This document shows positions 34,254-46,600 of a stretch of DNA of 64,000 nucleotides, in pieces. The position numbers and the translations under genes are program-made. Within the stretch, counting starts at the first letter, position 1. The number at the start of each line of letters is the position of its first letter. This DNA is from Prototheca cutis (Eukaryota; Chlorophyta; Trebouxiophyceae; Chlorellales; Chlorellaceae): positions 1,117,825 to 1,181,824 of the forward strand of contig BCIH01000004.1 in NCBI GenBank assembly GCA_002897115.2, written 5' to 3'. The notes beneath the pieces are model-generated. The model did not search any database. It was not told the origin of the DNA and saw nothing but the letters and a program-made list of their open reading frames with translations.

Positions 34254-34785
34254 ATGACTGGAGGCAGGGTGGCTGCTGTGACTGCAGGTGCCTCCAGCGG
34301 ATCGGGGGCAATTTTGGCATGCAATTTCNCCCCCGCCTCGAGGCACCTCTTGACTTGCTGCGCAGTTCTGGGGTGTGATCAGAACAATGTGATTGCACAA
34401 CCTTTTCACCAAGCTTCTGTGTCTGTTTGTGTCCGGATTGACAGGAATTCATCCAAGACCTGCACCGTTGCTCTGCGCAGTCGTCCGTGACACAGTGTTG
34501 GCTCATGGCCGCCACGTTTCATTCCATTCCACTGTAAGCCTCGTAGGACTGAACCCTGTGCACTAGTAGGTAGCGCTGATTTATTTTTGCAAGTCCCAAT
34601 GCCCTGGGGGGTTGATCAGGGATGAGAGGGGACTACCCCCAGCCGGTCCACCAACCGCATTCCGCGGATTCCGAACGGGAGACGACAATACGGGCAGACC
34701 AAGACCCGACACCCCCTCTCTCTCCCAATCTCCATCTTCGCAGCCATCTCCTGCACCCAGTGCGCAGCTCGCGGAAACCGTCACA
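34254..34785. other. Intergenic
   Basis: Formin 3' flank and promoter or leader of the next gene. It includes a single N at 34329. Part of 34590-34785 may be coding for the unresolved N-terminus of the deaminase-like gene. Confidence 0.35.
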
Positions 34786-35590
34786 ATGTGTGGAAAGACG
34801 TTTTGCCAGTGCAAGGTCGTCTACGCCGTCCCGGCCCGTGGGCCGTGGATGAAGATCTCCGCCCTCGAGGGTCCAGACGAACAGTGTGAAAAAGGTCCCA
34901 AAGGTGAACGACAATGACGGCCACGTCAACAGCACGCACCGGTGCTGCGCGGAGCGCAGGTGCGTCGTGGCTCGGGGTCCTGGGGCCCAGTGGGGCGGGG
35001 CGGCCCTTGCTTGGAGCCCGTCCCGTGTCTGCTGGGGCCGCGTGCCATGGCTAAGAGTGTTGTTTCTTGGCGGAGATCTGCGTGCCGGCACCGGGCTTGG
35101 CCTGGCCGCATTGGGCAGAGGCTTCTGGTGGGTGGCCCACCTGGGCCCACCAGGCCTGTGAATCGCCTTGACCAACCATCCAGAGAGGTACTTGCGAACA
35201 CACATAGCTGCTCATCGACAATCATGCCCCCGACCGACTCAATCCCCTGCACATTCCCACCACAGGCTGTTGGAGTCTTGGGTGGCAGAGGCGAGGCGGC
35301 ACGGTGTCCCGTCGGCCCGTGTGGTTCCCTGGGTCCGACGCAAGCTCGGTGCGCACATGACGGTGTACCGCTGCCGGCAGGACGGCAGCCTCGGCAGGGC
35401 CACGCCGTGCCTGCTGTGCTGCCGCGAACTGGCGCGGTTTGACATCCGGGTGCACTGCTCTCTGGAAGGCGGCGGCTGGTTCTCGGGACGAGTCACCGAT
35501 GCTGGCGCGCCCGAACCCATGCTGACCTCTGGCCAGCGGCGCATGCTCAAGGGCAAGGGACCCAAAGCCTCCGTCACAAACTCCGCCTGA
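34786..35590 (+). CDS. Small deaminase-superfamily protein (family unknown)
   Basis: Possible zinc-dependent nucleoside or base deaminase. The last two exons are clear: one ending at 34959 and 35266-35590 (TGA). Together they read NSTHRCCAERRLLESWV..., then AHMTVYRCRQDGSLGRATPCLLCCRELARF in two parts about 40 residues apart. CAE followed by PCxxC is the zinc-site layout of cytidine deaminases (CAE...PCxxC), and the strand between them (TVYRCRQDGSLG) fits the deaminase fold. After this come GGGWFSGR and a basic tail. No close family is recognised and the spacing is not that of canonical CDA. The N-terminus is uncertain: the ATG at 34786 opens a Cys-containing frame (MCGKTFCQCK) that differs by one base from the frame of the CAE exon, so a splice between them or a different first exon is needed. 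Confidence 0.5.
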
Positions 35591-36035
35591 GGGGGCGCGC
35601 GCGGCCGATGCCCGGCCCCCGCGCGGGCGTTGCGGGCCCAGTCCCGGACTCGTGGCAGCGCCAGGCACACACCCTGTGCCCTGGACCCTTCTTTCAAAGT
35701 AGATCTTTTGATTGACATGGTGACCGAACCTTGAAGCTCTTTGTTTCATTTTACCGCAAAAAAAATATGCCAGCGGCCCTGTAGTGCCTTGCGGGGCGGC
35801 ACTGGGCAGCAGAGAGTAGTCAGGAAGAACCTGGATAGAGCGTCGCCTGTTTGGGGCGTCGATCCGGGGATCAGATCGGAGCCGTCCCAGGAAATGTCCC
35901 ATGGTCGCAGGGCCTTCTCAGCAAGCGAGCAGCGTGGAAGCGGGCCAAATTCTCGACGCCGCACGCCCAGCCCGTGATAAAACACGCCAGGTTTGACGTT
36001 GTGACGCAAGGCCTAGGAAATAGGACGCGAGCGGG
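35591..36035. other. Intergenic
   Basis: 3' flank of the deaminase-like gene and promoter of the coiled-coil gene at 36036. No feature seen. Confidence 0.4.
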
Positions 36036-38198
36036 ATGGCCACTGCAGAGCAGCACGTCCCCGCGGGGACGTTTTCCCAGGAGGAGACCCAGGAAGCCGT
36101 CAAGGGGGTCGTGAAGGGAGCGACCTCTGGAGACGGTGCGTGGAGTTTGTTCTACTCATCGAGCGTGTTGGGCCGGGGCTTGCTTGGCGGTGGCGAGGCT
36201 ATCGGGAGGTTTGAGTGCGGTGGGGGCTGGCGGGCAGGGGCGCACCGCACCCGCATCGACCGTAGACTGGGCGGGCCTGTCAGGCCCCGTGATCGTTCTC
36301 AGCATTGTTATAATGCTCAATGATGTCCATTCCACGCGTGTGCAGGGGCCGAGTCTGTGTCGACGCCAGGTGGGCAGTGGGGTGCCGTGGCTGGTTCTCG
36401 ACAGGGACCACAGGGTTGCCGGCTGGGGGCAAGAGGAGTTGTCACGGCCGGTGCCCTTGCATGCACCCTCTGGCCGGGTATCTTGTGATTCAATGGGGCC
36501 ATGAGTGCTGGCGTTTATAATGGTTGTGGAAATGAAAAATCCCCGGTCATATTGCTTTCGGGACGGGAATGGGGGATGAAGCTCCTGTCACGCGGCCGGT
36601 TGCCCATGAGAACGAGCAAATGTCCATGGTCAAGGAAGAACAAAACATGAGACATCAACCAATGATGTTTTATTTCCTTATGACCTGATTTGCATACAGC
36701 TCCCAGCAAGCCGACGCCACTGGAGGTGTCGGAGGTCTCTCCCGCGCCCACGGGCCCCAAGACCCCAGGGGTGTCGGTGGCGGCGCCGCCCCGCGTGCCC
36801 GTGTCACCTGAGTCCGGGCTGACCACCGCGGCGGCTGCTCCTGAGGGCGAAGAGGTCGTGTCTGGGGAGATCGAGGGGGCCCCCGCCGTAGGGGCCGAAC
36901 GCCCCTCCATCGAGCGCCCATCGGCCGGCGCGGTGTCTGAGATCAAGTCTGCGGAGGCGCACCCGGCGGCGGAGGTGGAGTCGATGTCTGCGGCGGATAT
37001 GGCCGCCCTGAAGCAGAGCGAGGCTGCGGTCCTGGCGGCGCAGCGCGCGGCGGAGCTGGAGTCGCAGGAGGCGGCTTTGGTGTCGCTGCAGGAGAAGGCC
37101 GAGACCCTGGAAGTGGACGCTGAGGGCCTCAAGGCGCAGGCTTCGCTGGAAAAAATGAAGGTCGAGGCGGCGAAAGAAAAGCGCGACGAGCTCGCAGTCC
37201 AGGAGCGTGAATTGTACGACGAGGCCGAAGCCGCGGAGCGCGAGCGGCGGGCCGTCGTTGAGAGGGCGAGGCCGCTGGCCTACGAAGCGCAGCGCAAGGA
37301 GTTTGAGGCCGAGGCTCTGAAGCAGGAGGCCGCCGACCACGAGTACCACGCGCAGGTGCTGGAGGCGCGGGCGGGTGCGCTGGTGAAGGAAGGGGAGCAG
37401 ATGGCGGCGCTGGCGCAGCGGCGGCTGGCGGAGGCCGACCTGTACACCGCGGAGCTGACGGTGGTGCAGCAGGAGCTGGACGAGATCGCGACGCAGGCGC
37501 AAGGTCTTAGCGCTGCGGCGCTGCGGGACAAGGTGGAGGCCAACCGCCGCGAGATCGGTGTGCTGGCCTCGCGGATCAAGGCCCTGCGGGACGAGATTGA
37601 CTGGGCCGAGGCCGAGATTGACCGCATCCGGGGCGATGCCGACGACTGGGGACGCATCGCGGCCCGCAAGCGGCACGAGACGGCAACGCTGGCGCTGCGC
37701 GCCGCCGAAGCCCGCGAGGCCGCGGAGCTGGCCAAGCAGCGCGGGCACGAGGCCGTCGAAGAAGCTCGCGGCCCCGCAGAGCTGGCGGAGACCAAGTACC
37801 GCGAAGCCGCGGAACTCGCTCGGCGCGCGGCGGCGCTGGAGGAGGAAGCCCGCGCTGCGCGGGAGGAAGCGCTGGGCATCGTGGGCGAGGCTGCGGGGCC
37901 CGTCGCACGGCGCCAGGAACACCTCCGCTCGGCCGCCGAGCTGGAAGCTGCGGGCCGCGCGCTGCAGGCGCATGCGGAGCTGGCCGAGGGGCGGGTGGAG
38001 CGCAGGCTCTACGAGTCCCGTGTCCGCACCGAGACCGCCGCTGAGGCGCGTGGTGAAGCCGAGGTCCTGCAGGCCACGGTCGAGAAGACCCGGGCCGAAG
38101 TGGAAGCCCACCAGGCTGAGGCCGAAGCCCTTGCCGCCGAAGCCGAGCGCCACGCTGAAGCCCCGCCGCCTTTGGCCACCGTCGACCCCGTGCACTGA
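36036..38198 (+). CDS. Long Ala/Glu-rich coiled-coil protein, unrecognised
   Basis: Not recognised. Exons 36036-36135 and 36700-38198 join to 532 residues. The N-terminus (MATAEQHVPAGTFSQEETQE) and a Pro/Val/Ala-rich segment of about 75 residues are probably disordered. From about residue 120 to 515 nearly everything is uninterrupted helix with heptads rich in Ala, Glu, Arg and Leu (for example AAELESQEAALVSLQEKAET), then a short Pro tail ending VDPVH. There is no transmembrane segment and no Cys-rich motif. The strong codon bias toward GC-rich codons leaves long open frames on the opposite strand, which are not genes. Similar composition is found in algal flagellar-root, eyespot or thylakoid scaffold proteins, but no assignment is made. 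Confidence 0.7.
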
Positions 38199-39009
38199 GC
38201 CAGGCGGTGTCCACCGGCGTAGGCTGCCTTTCTCTCTTTTTTCAAGGAAAGAAAGTCAGCGCTTACGACGACGTGTGGGCGTTCATCGTGGCTGAACCTT
38301 TGCATGCTTTTTGTTGTCTTGGGGGATTGCTAACAACGGAATGGGGGCGTGGTTCAGGGCCGTGCATATGCAGATGTGCATAGGTCTTGTGCCTGCCCGC
38401 AGCCCCTCCCCCCATGTTTCCCCCACCACCTACACACCAGCCGGTACAACTGGGCCCCCTCGGCTCCCGCGGCGTTTCCAGGGTCCGACACTTGCTGATT
38501 GTGCACCCAGACCTGCCAAAGGCTTCGCGCCTTTTCTGCCATGCGTTGGCCCCCACAACGGGCACGGCCCCTACCCTCTCCCTCTGCCAGCATCGCAGCC
38601 TGGGCCTCGCCGTGGCTCTTGATCCCATTTCGTCCCCGCTTGCCTCAACCCATGCCACCATTTGAGCACTCTCGACAGACCCTCCACACGCCTGTTTTCA
38701 CGTGCTGTTCCCGTCATGTTTTTAGATGATGACACCGGTATGCGAATGCGAACGACCAGAGGAGAGTGCAGAGAATGAGATGGGGTGCGGAGTGTTCTCC
38801 TGGCCGAGACCTGTCACTGGAAGGGGCCGTGATCACCGACGACACCGACCGGGCGGAGGTGCCGTCCCGATGCCCAGGCTGCACATGGGGCTGTGCGATG
38901 CTCTGGGCGCTCTTGTCGGAGCCAAACAGACCCACAATAAAAACATCATTGCGTTTTTATCCAGGCCTGCCAATAGCATCAAAGCTCTTTTTTTCCCGTG
39001 GGCTCAGGC
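38199..39009. other. Intergenic
   Basis: About 810 bases holding the 3' flank of the coiled-coil gene and the 5' region of PDCD2. A CAG lies shortly before the PDCD2 ATG, so an untranslated first exon is possible. Nothing else supported. Confidence 0.4.
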
Positions 39010-40785
39010 ATGGCGGCCGCGGAAGCTCAGCCGCCCTCGCCGGCCCATGACGAGGATTTTAGCGACGAGGAGGACCTGGACTGGGTCCTGGGGTTTGTAG
39101 AATGTCCTGAGAGCCCGGAATCATTGCTGCGACACAGATTTCCCAGCAAGGTGGGAGGGCGGCCGGCATGGCTGGACCCGGTGCGGCTGCCCCAGCCAGC
39201 CCAGCTGGCGGGCCCTTCGGGCAAGGAGCCCCTGAGCTTCCTCCTCCAGGTGACTCGTTGCTGGTGATGTCATGGAGTCATAACTGCAATGCACCTGTAA
39301 GCATGGCCTGTGTGCAAGTGGTTGAGTGCATGTCAGCCGTTGGGCATTGAGCTGGTTAGGAGGCGAGCCTGCGCACCTGCGGCTTGCCCGCAAACTACCA
39401 GACGCCACTGTCAGTGCCGCCCGCTGACTGCGCCTCCTCCGCACTCGATGCCCCATCCCCGGTTGCTGCCCACGGATGCAGACATATGCACCAGTGGATG
39501 TCAATCCGGACGCCTTTCATAGGGCCATGTTTGTCTTCATGCACCCTGATGTACGGCGGTGGGGGGTCTGCATGTTTTGTTGAAGGATCCTTTGCCATGT
39601 GTATCTTCCTGTTTGGGCATCTGCCTTGCCATCTGAATGACTGTCGCAGCACCTGCAGACATTCATGTCGTGAAAAGGTCCACCGCTGCATAGCTGTGAC
39701 GACCTAGCACCACACCGCACCATTGCTACACGCAGGGCCAGGAGCTTTTGAAACCCGGCGGCGTGCGCGTGCTGCGCTGTCAGCTGCCCCGGGCAAACCC
39801 CTACTATGACGACAAGCCGGCCCCCCCGGAGCAGCTACGGCCGAGGCCTGCAGGCCCTCTGGCGGCACAGGATCCCTGGACGGTCGCGACATGTGAGCAG
39901 GGCGCTGCGGCGGCGGGGAGTAGGGAGCCCCCAGCGCCTAACACGCCATTGCTCTTTCCGGAGAATGAGATGGTTGTGGAGGAGGAGGAGGAGGGTATGG
40001 ACCCGGAGCAAGAGGCGGAAATGGTGGCACGCATGCTGGAGCGCACAAACGTCCAGGTGTGGGGACTGGCTCTTGTCCTTTTTTTTTGGGGGGGGGGGGG
40101 GGGGGGCATGGTTGTCCGGCTGCGTGTGGGGTGCACCTGGAGAGAGGACCTAAAAACACTGGAGACCTGGGCTTTCCACTGAGACAATCTCGCTTGCTCC
40201 ATCCCCAATGCCTGCATCCCTCCATTTTAATCTCAGCCCTTCCTTCCAACGACCGCAGCGGCAAGAGCAGGCCGACGACGACACAGCAGCGTTCATGGCG
40301 GAGGCCGAGTCCAAGATCACGGAGGACCAGCGCGATTTTGCAGCGTTCCAGGCCCGGGTGTGTTGAGGGGGGGAGGGGGCAATGACACTTTCATGGTCCA
40401 GGCACCTCTTGGTTCCCTTTAACCTCCTCTATCACCCGCCTCCGCAACAAATCCCCTAACTCCACAGATCGCGTCGAATCCGGCACAATGCCTGCGGTAC
40501 TGTTTTGATGCAGCTGCACAGCCGCTGTGGCCGAGTACGAGGGGTTCATGCCGCGGCGAGGCCGTGCCGCCGTGCGGAAACTGTGGTGCCCCACGGCAGT
40601 TTGAGTTCCAGATCATGCCCCAGCTGCTCAACCACCTGGATCTGGACCATACGCGGAATGACGCGCCTGACTGGGCCACGATTGTGGTCTTCAGCTGCAG
40701 CCGGTCCTGCAGTGCAACCGAGGGAGCGCCCAGTGCATACATTGAAGAATACGCCTGGGTGCAGCCGCCGCTGACAGAGAGCTGA
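39010..40785 (+). CDS. PDCD2: PDCD2 / Tsr4-like ribosome biogenesis protein
   Basis: Chaperone-like protein that in yeast (Tsr4) and animals (PDCD2) binds nascent ribosomal protein uS5 (Rps2) and supports 40S subunit maturation. Exons 39010-39249, 39482-39550, 39736-40056, 40259-40357 and 40468-40785 join to 348 residues. The N-terminal part has the WLDP and PLSFLLQ...YAPVDV segments and [11 protein letters not shown], as in PDCD2. The central region is acidic ([18 protein letters not shown]). The C-terminal domain carries [33 protein letters not shown] and [11 protein letters not shown]. The ATG at 39010 gives a start close to the conserved acidic [16 protein letters not shown]. Confidence 0.9.
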
Positions 40786-41596
40786 CACGAGGTCATCGAG
40801 TTGAGCGACAATACACACAGCTGCTCGTTTCCAGACCACTTGCGACTGCCATGCGCGTCGCCGGCACGGACGTCATGGCCGGCGCTGGCATTGTCACCAT
40901 TGCGGCAGTAGCCTGGTGGCAGAGCCATCAGTCGACACTGCCGCGAATGCTAAACACACAGCGGGATCGTGAGATCCTGTGCAGATGTAACAAGGTTGTC
41001 ACAAAAGAAAGTTCGATGTGGACAGTTCGCGGCTGGCGCTGGGGTCCAATTATCCAGCACGGGGCTCACTTGTATCGGGAACGGATGACCCAAGCCAACG
41101 CCTGCATGCTGCGATTGATGTCGATTGTGGCAGGGTGCGACGAGAATTGAATGGATACGCGAGCGATACCAGGATCTAAAGGTTTTCGTTTCCCTTCTGG
41201 CCCCCATCAAGCCGCTGGGCTGTGTTGTCAATAAAGAAGCACGTGACAACCTCATTTGACCCCGAATTCAAGTCTTTTCAGCGAGCTTGCGTTCGGGGGT
41301 TACAAAATCGCGAGGCTGCCGCAACACGAGCTACCTTTTACCATCACCCACGACTTGCATGTTTGGTTGTAGGACATTAGGTTTAGGTGTAGTTGCACCC
41401 AGCTCATATTTACTATAAGATCCCTACTGTTCTGTGCGGCGAGTCGCCGGGCGGCGGTTACTACACCTGAGACTTCGCCGGCGCAAGGAGGACCACGATA
41501 ATCGGCTGCTGAGCCCCGGATTCTGGCAATAAAAGACCTTGTTGTGTTGCAAGGTCGAAGTTCGGACAATATACGGAGCCGCGCATCTCGGTCAGC
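40786..41596. other. Intergenic
   Basis: PDCD2 3' flank and promoter of the Pro-rich secreted protein. AATAAA occurs at 41230-41235, a possible polyadenylation signal for PDCD2 if its 3' UTR is long. No coding exon supported; a minus-strand frame at 41461-41925 overlaps the next gene and was rejected. Confidence 0.4.
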
Positions 41597-42742
41597 ATGG
41601 CACAACGACGCCGGCTTCGTGGCAGCATCGCGCTGATCTTGTCGTGCACGATGGTGAGCTTGACCGTCCCTTGGGCTGCATATTGTTTGATATTGTAGTG
41701 TTCTAGCTTCAGGCATTGCGGTGCGCAGCTGGTTTGATCGCCGCCATGGTCCCCGCTACCGATCATACAGGTGCTCGCGGTGACTGCCCAGTGTCGACAG
41801 CTGTCCAGGACGCCGTCAGGTGCGCAATGTGCTGAAGCCAGCGCCGGCGCATAGCATGTTTCTGGACCACCACCTGCACCGATGACATTCGCAGCAACCA
41901 TTGTGCCTTTTTGTTTATATAACATGCATCAATGACCAGAAACATAATTTTGCCTCCTGAATACCTGTGCTGCAGACACAGTGGAGACGGCCACTGACGC
42001 CACCGAATTGACGGTGGAGCGCTCTGGTGCAGCACTAAGTGGACGGCGTTCCCTCGCGGCGGCGGACAAGAGCGCCTTTGATGTGGCGTCCACTCTTTCA
42101 AGCAGGATCCTGAAGCAGACAGCAACGGCTGCTTCCAAGAAGAGCAGTCTCGCCTCAACCAAATTGAAGAAGTCCCCCCCGCCACCCAAGAAGCGGTTCC
42201 CTCCCCCGCCCAAGAAAAAGTCTTCTCCCCCCCCACCCAAGAAGCGGGCCCCTCCCCCGCCCAAGAAAAAGTCTTCTCCCCCGCCACCCAAGAAGCGGCC
42301 CCCTCCCCCGCCCGAGAAATCTCCCAAGTTGATTGAGGGAAGGAAGCTCTTAACTCCTCCAGTTGGACTGAATGCTGTCCTCCCACCACCAAAGCCTTCT
42401 CCCCCACCCCCAAAGCGCTCTCCACCCCCACCAAAGCGCTCTCCACCTCCACACCCCACCAGCTCACCTCCTCCCCCACCACCTAGCCCATCCCCATCTC
42501 CGGCTCCATCGCCGCCACCATCGACCGTCTCCACGTCGTCCACCAAAGTATTGACGGAGGCCCTTCCTTCGCCGCCTGCCGTTACAGGCGTCGTTGGTGC
42601 ACAGTCCAGCAGCCCCGAGGGTCGTGCTCCTCTTGTGACGACCGTGCCTGCCCCCTTCACTGGGAGCAAGACCGTCCCCGTGCCGGGCGGGAGGACGCCT
42701 GTGCTGAACCCTATCCCCAACCCTCCCACATCGGAGGCCTGA
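41597..42742 (+). CDS. Secreted Pro/Lys-rich extensin-like protein
   Basis: Probable cell-wall or extracellular-matrix structural protein. Exons 41597-41653, 41713-41770 and 41976-42742 join in frame to 293 residues. The first two exons encode a basic N-terminus and hydrophobic core (MAQRRRLRGSIALILSC, then MALRCAAGLIAAMV), fitting a signal peptide or signal anchor split by an intron. A Ser/Thr/Ala-rich region follows, then 42174-42310 encodes repeats of about 14 residues alternating KKSSPPPP and KKRAPPPP. A second block has SPPPPKR and PPPPPPSPSPSPAP. Runs of Ser-Pro(n) are substrates for prolyl hydroxylation and arabinosylation in green-lineage hydroxyproline-rich glycoproteins. The Lys/Arg pairs inside each repeat make the protein strongly basic. 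Confidence 0.7.
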
Positions 42743-43612
42743 ACAAGTTTGTAAGACACTTGTCCACGAGAGCCCTTGCCATGCTGGCGCTCCCCTCTGT
42801 GCGACATGCGTCGTTGCCGGCTCATACCTCAGATTTTCTCTGTTTTTCCTAGGGCCATATATCTTTCGTTGACAGGAGCCCAATCCCAGCAAACTTGTTT
42901 CCACCCTTTTTCGAGGGTGTTATCCCTGATCTGAAACCTTTGCATATGAGCCTCCATGGCTGTTGCGCTCCAGGACGATGCCCCAGGTGTTGCTGCTGGC
43001 GCCCCCTTGGCGCTTTCTCTGCCCCCCGCGCATGAGCCGAAATGAGTCACCACATGTATCCCTGGATCATACAATTTGTCTTTCGTTTACTTTTTCCTAG
43101 ATAGGCCAGCATGGCATGAAGCTCCCCATGGCCAGCCCGGGTCGAGGGCTCTCCATGTGCATCCCAGCAGACTCTATTTCTCCAGACCTGTCCAGACCTG
43201 TCCAGACCTGTCCATCCCCCTCAGAGGTATCCTTCCTATGCACATCGAGGCTGCAACTGTGTAACATGGCGTTTTCGAGGGGAGGCATGAAAAGGGAAAG
43301 ATGCCCAGGGCAGTGGAAATCGCCAGGGCTTCCGCGACTGGTCGTTAGCCGGGTGCTTGCCAGGCTTGGCCATGCCAGCATGTGTGGGGCCCCAGCGTCC
43401 GTGCTCGAGTCCGTTCCACCGACCCTCGGGGCAGGCATGCTTCCCAGGCGATCCATTTTGGGATCGTGTGTATTGTTTGCAGATGTGATCGTTGCGTATG
43501 GCCATTCTGGCGAGCACCATGTCCCCTGACGGGGGAGGAGACCTGAGCCCGACAGCTGCGAGGCACGGACCGCCGGGGTTGATGCCCTGACCCATCGCTC
43601 CCCGCCCCGGCA
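42743..43612. other. Intergenic with short tandem repeat
   Basis: About 870 bases between the Pro-rich gene and the CobB-BtuF gene. It contains a 10-base unit repeated three times at 43181-43213. No coding exon supported, although an additional 5' exon of the next gene could hide here. Confidence 0.4.
43181..43213. repeat. Three tandem copies of a 10-bp unit
   Basis: The unit TCCAGACCTG occurs three times without a break and is followed by a partial fourth copy (TCC). Confidence 0.9.
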
Positions 43613-46600
43613 ATGAAGCACAGGGAGAGGAGTCATGTGCCCATCATCGTGGTGGCGGGCACGGCCACTGGCGTCGGGAAAACCTCCGTCGCCATTGGGC
43701 TCATGGCCGCGCTGAGGTGCGTGGGCTCCGGGGTTGCGGCGCCGCAGGGCTGGGCTGCCTCTGCTCGTTCAGCGCCGTGGGACGCGTTGCCCTGCCCTGT
43801 CGGCACCTCATGATTGGTGTGCTTGCTGATGGCCTGCCATGAGCCCGCTGACCGACTCTGCAGGGCAAGGGGCCTGGAGGTGCAGGCCTTCAAGGTCGGC
43901 CCAGGTGTGCCAGACGGTGGTAGGCGTTGGTTTGCTGGATGTTGGCCGGGGCAGTGCCGGTGTGGTGCCTCGCGTCGTTGCAGGGGACGCGTGTTTGGTG
44001 CACATGGGCAGTTTGGTGTTTGGGGGGGAGATATTCCCGGCGCCAGGCACCTGCGCTGTTGCGGCAATCGGCTTGTTGCATGGACGAGGGGGCCGTCGTT
44101 TGCTTGCAGTTCATCGCCCATGTCCCACAGGGTGGTGGGAGAGGTTGTTCCTTGATTGGTTCCCTCACAGAACCAGCGCTGATGCACCCTTGCTCCCACA
44201 AACCTGCAGATTTCCTGGACCCGATGTACCATGAGCTGGCAGTGGGCCGGCCGTCCATCAACCTGGACGGTTGGCTGATGGGGCGGCGCGCGGTGCTGTC
44301 GGCGGTGCGTCGCGGCTCGCGCGGCGCCGATGTGGCGGTGGTGGAGGGTGTCATGGGGTTGTTTGACGGCCTGGACGGCTCGGGGGACGCCGGGTCCACC
44401 GCCGAAGTGGCCAAGTGGCTTGACGCGCCCGTGCTCCTGGTGGCCGACGCCGGCTCAGCCGCTCGATCGCTGGCGGCCACGCTCCGGGGCTTTCGCGACT
44501 TTGACCCAGAGCTGCACGTGGCGGGGGCCGTGCTCAACCGCGTGGGCGGCGCCGCACACGCCGCGTGCCTGACCGCCGCGCTGCAGAGCGCGGGGCTTGC
44601 TGCGCTGGGCCCGCTGGGCTGCCTGCCTGTCGACGGGCGTGTCGCGCTGACCGAGCGCCACCTGGGCCTCCGTGTTCCGGCGGAGGCGCCGGCGGACTCT
44701 GAGCGGGCCATTGCCGCGTTGGGCAACCTCGTAGCCCAGCACGTCGATATCGATGCAGTGATGGCGTTGGCGCGCACCGCGGGAGGGGGTGGCTCACGCC
44801 GTGGTGTTGAAGGTGGTGGTGCTGCTCTTGGCAATGATGATAACCATGACGATGAGTACGCCCGCCGGCAGACGACGACGGGAAATGTTCCAGGTTCGCC
44901 GGCGGTGTCATCGGCGTCTGTGGGTTCCTTGAACGACGATGATCCCTCCAGCTGCTCCGAGGGGTCGGGGCCCGGGGCTGCACCTCGAGCAACCCTCGCC
45001 ACCGTCGCCGGCTACTACCCGGGCGCTGACGACGGCGACGAGCCACGTGTGCGGATCGCGGTTGCCCACGACGAAGCGTTTTGCTTCTATTACCACGACA
45101 ATCTGGCCAGGTTGGAGGCCGCGGGGGCGGAACTGGTTTTCTTCTCGGCGCTCTACGACCCTCTGCCGGGTGGCGTCGCTGGCGTCTACCTGGGCGGCGG
45201 ATACCCGGAGCTGTAAGCCGTCCCTTTTTTGGGAGCCGGGTTTGGCTCGGATGGGGGTTGAGCAGTTGGGGGAAAGGAGAGATACGCAGGGTACATGATA
45301 GCTGGGCCCACTGCCAGCACAGCCCCAATCCGTCACGCCCTTCACAGCGAGCGAGGTCAAAACCAATCGGTGCAGGCATGCGCAGGTGCTGTCTCGGAAT
45401 GTGGCGCTTCGGGCGGGGCTGAGGGCGTTTGCCGAGGCGGGCGGCGTGGTGTATGCGGAGTGCGGCGGTCTGATCCTGCTGGGCCGGGCAGTGCAGACCG
45501 AGGAAGGCGGCGCAGACGTGCCCATGGTAGGCGTGTTTGACTTCAAGACCGTGCTATCCCGGCGACTGACGATGGGTTACGTCGAGCTGGAGACGACGCG
45601 CGAGTGCACAGTGTTTGCGCCGGGGCGCGCCGCGCGGGGCCACGTGTTTCACTGCACCTCCATCGTGGAAGAGCACATTCTCGCTGCTGTCGCGCAGCAG
45701 TCGCATGACGGCGATCATGGCATCATGGCACGGAGCGGTGGGGCGGGCATGGGAGACCACTTCAGTGCCACAGGCTATGGTGGCGCCGGCTACGGCCCCG
45801 CCGCCACGGAACTCAAAGGTTCCATGACGGCTGGCTCGTCCTATGCCGACGACAACACCACCGCCACCAGCACCTTGACGGCAACACAGCAGTGGACAAC
45901 AGCATATCGAGCACAGCCTCAGTTTGCCGGCGCAGCGGCCGTGCCAGAGGGTTTCACACGCGGGCGCACCCTCGCATCGTACATCCACGTACACTTTGCT
46001 TCCTGCCCCGCTCTGGCGGCGGATTTGGTGGCCAGCTGCCGGAGCGTGGACGTCGCTGCGGCGCATGGCGCCACGCTCGCGGCCACTCGCGCGGCGCTCG
46101 CCGCGCAGTGCGCGCAGCGTGGGCTCGCTCCCCCCCTGCACTCGCGGCCGGGCCTGGGTCCTCGGTCGGCGCTGGACTTGCTGGCACTGGAGGAGCCGCG
46201 GCGGGGGCCAGGGACGCACGACGTCGCGGCTGCCGGTTATTTACCTCCAGGTGACACACCTGCGCCCGCGCCGGCGATGCCAGAGCCGGCGGGACGGTCG
46301 TACACTGCCGGGTTTGACCCCGGCGCAACGAACGCGCTGGGGCCGCGTCGAGCCAGTGCGGTGACGTTTGACCTTGTCGCTGCGGCCCGCAATGGCAGCG
46401 CCGCCTCGTTGGGGGGATCGCTGATGCTGCCCTCGCCGCGCAAACACAGCGACGACGGCGGCGCCGCTGCCTCTGGACCTGCTGTTGCAATTTTCGGACC
46501 GGGAATGCAGCCCAAGCGAGGCGGCGGTGGCGGCGATTCATCGGTGCCGCTGGCGGTCTCAGGCCGCCCTGGGGCCGCGGCGATGAGCCGCAGTGTGTCA

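Noticed and set aside
36804..38195. 463-codon open frame on the minus strand
   Set aside because: It lies exactly opposite the coiled-coil exon. Strong GC bias at third positions removes stop codons on the other strand; its Leu/Arg/Gly-rich product has no motif or splice logic.
41461..41925. Minus-strand frame with a hydrophobic, Cys-containing product
   Set aside because: It overlaps the first two exons of the Pro-rich gene, which join in frame to a signal peptide; no splice signals or motif support the minus-strand reading.
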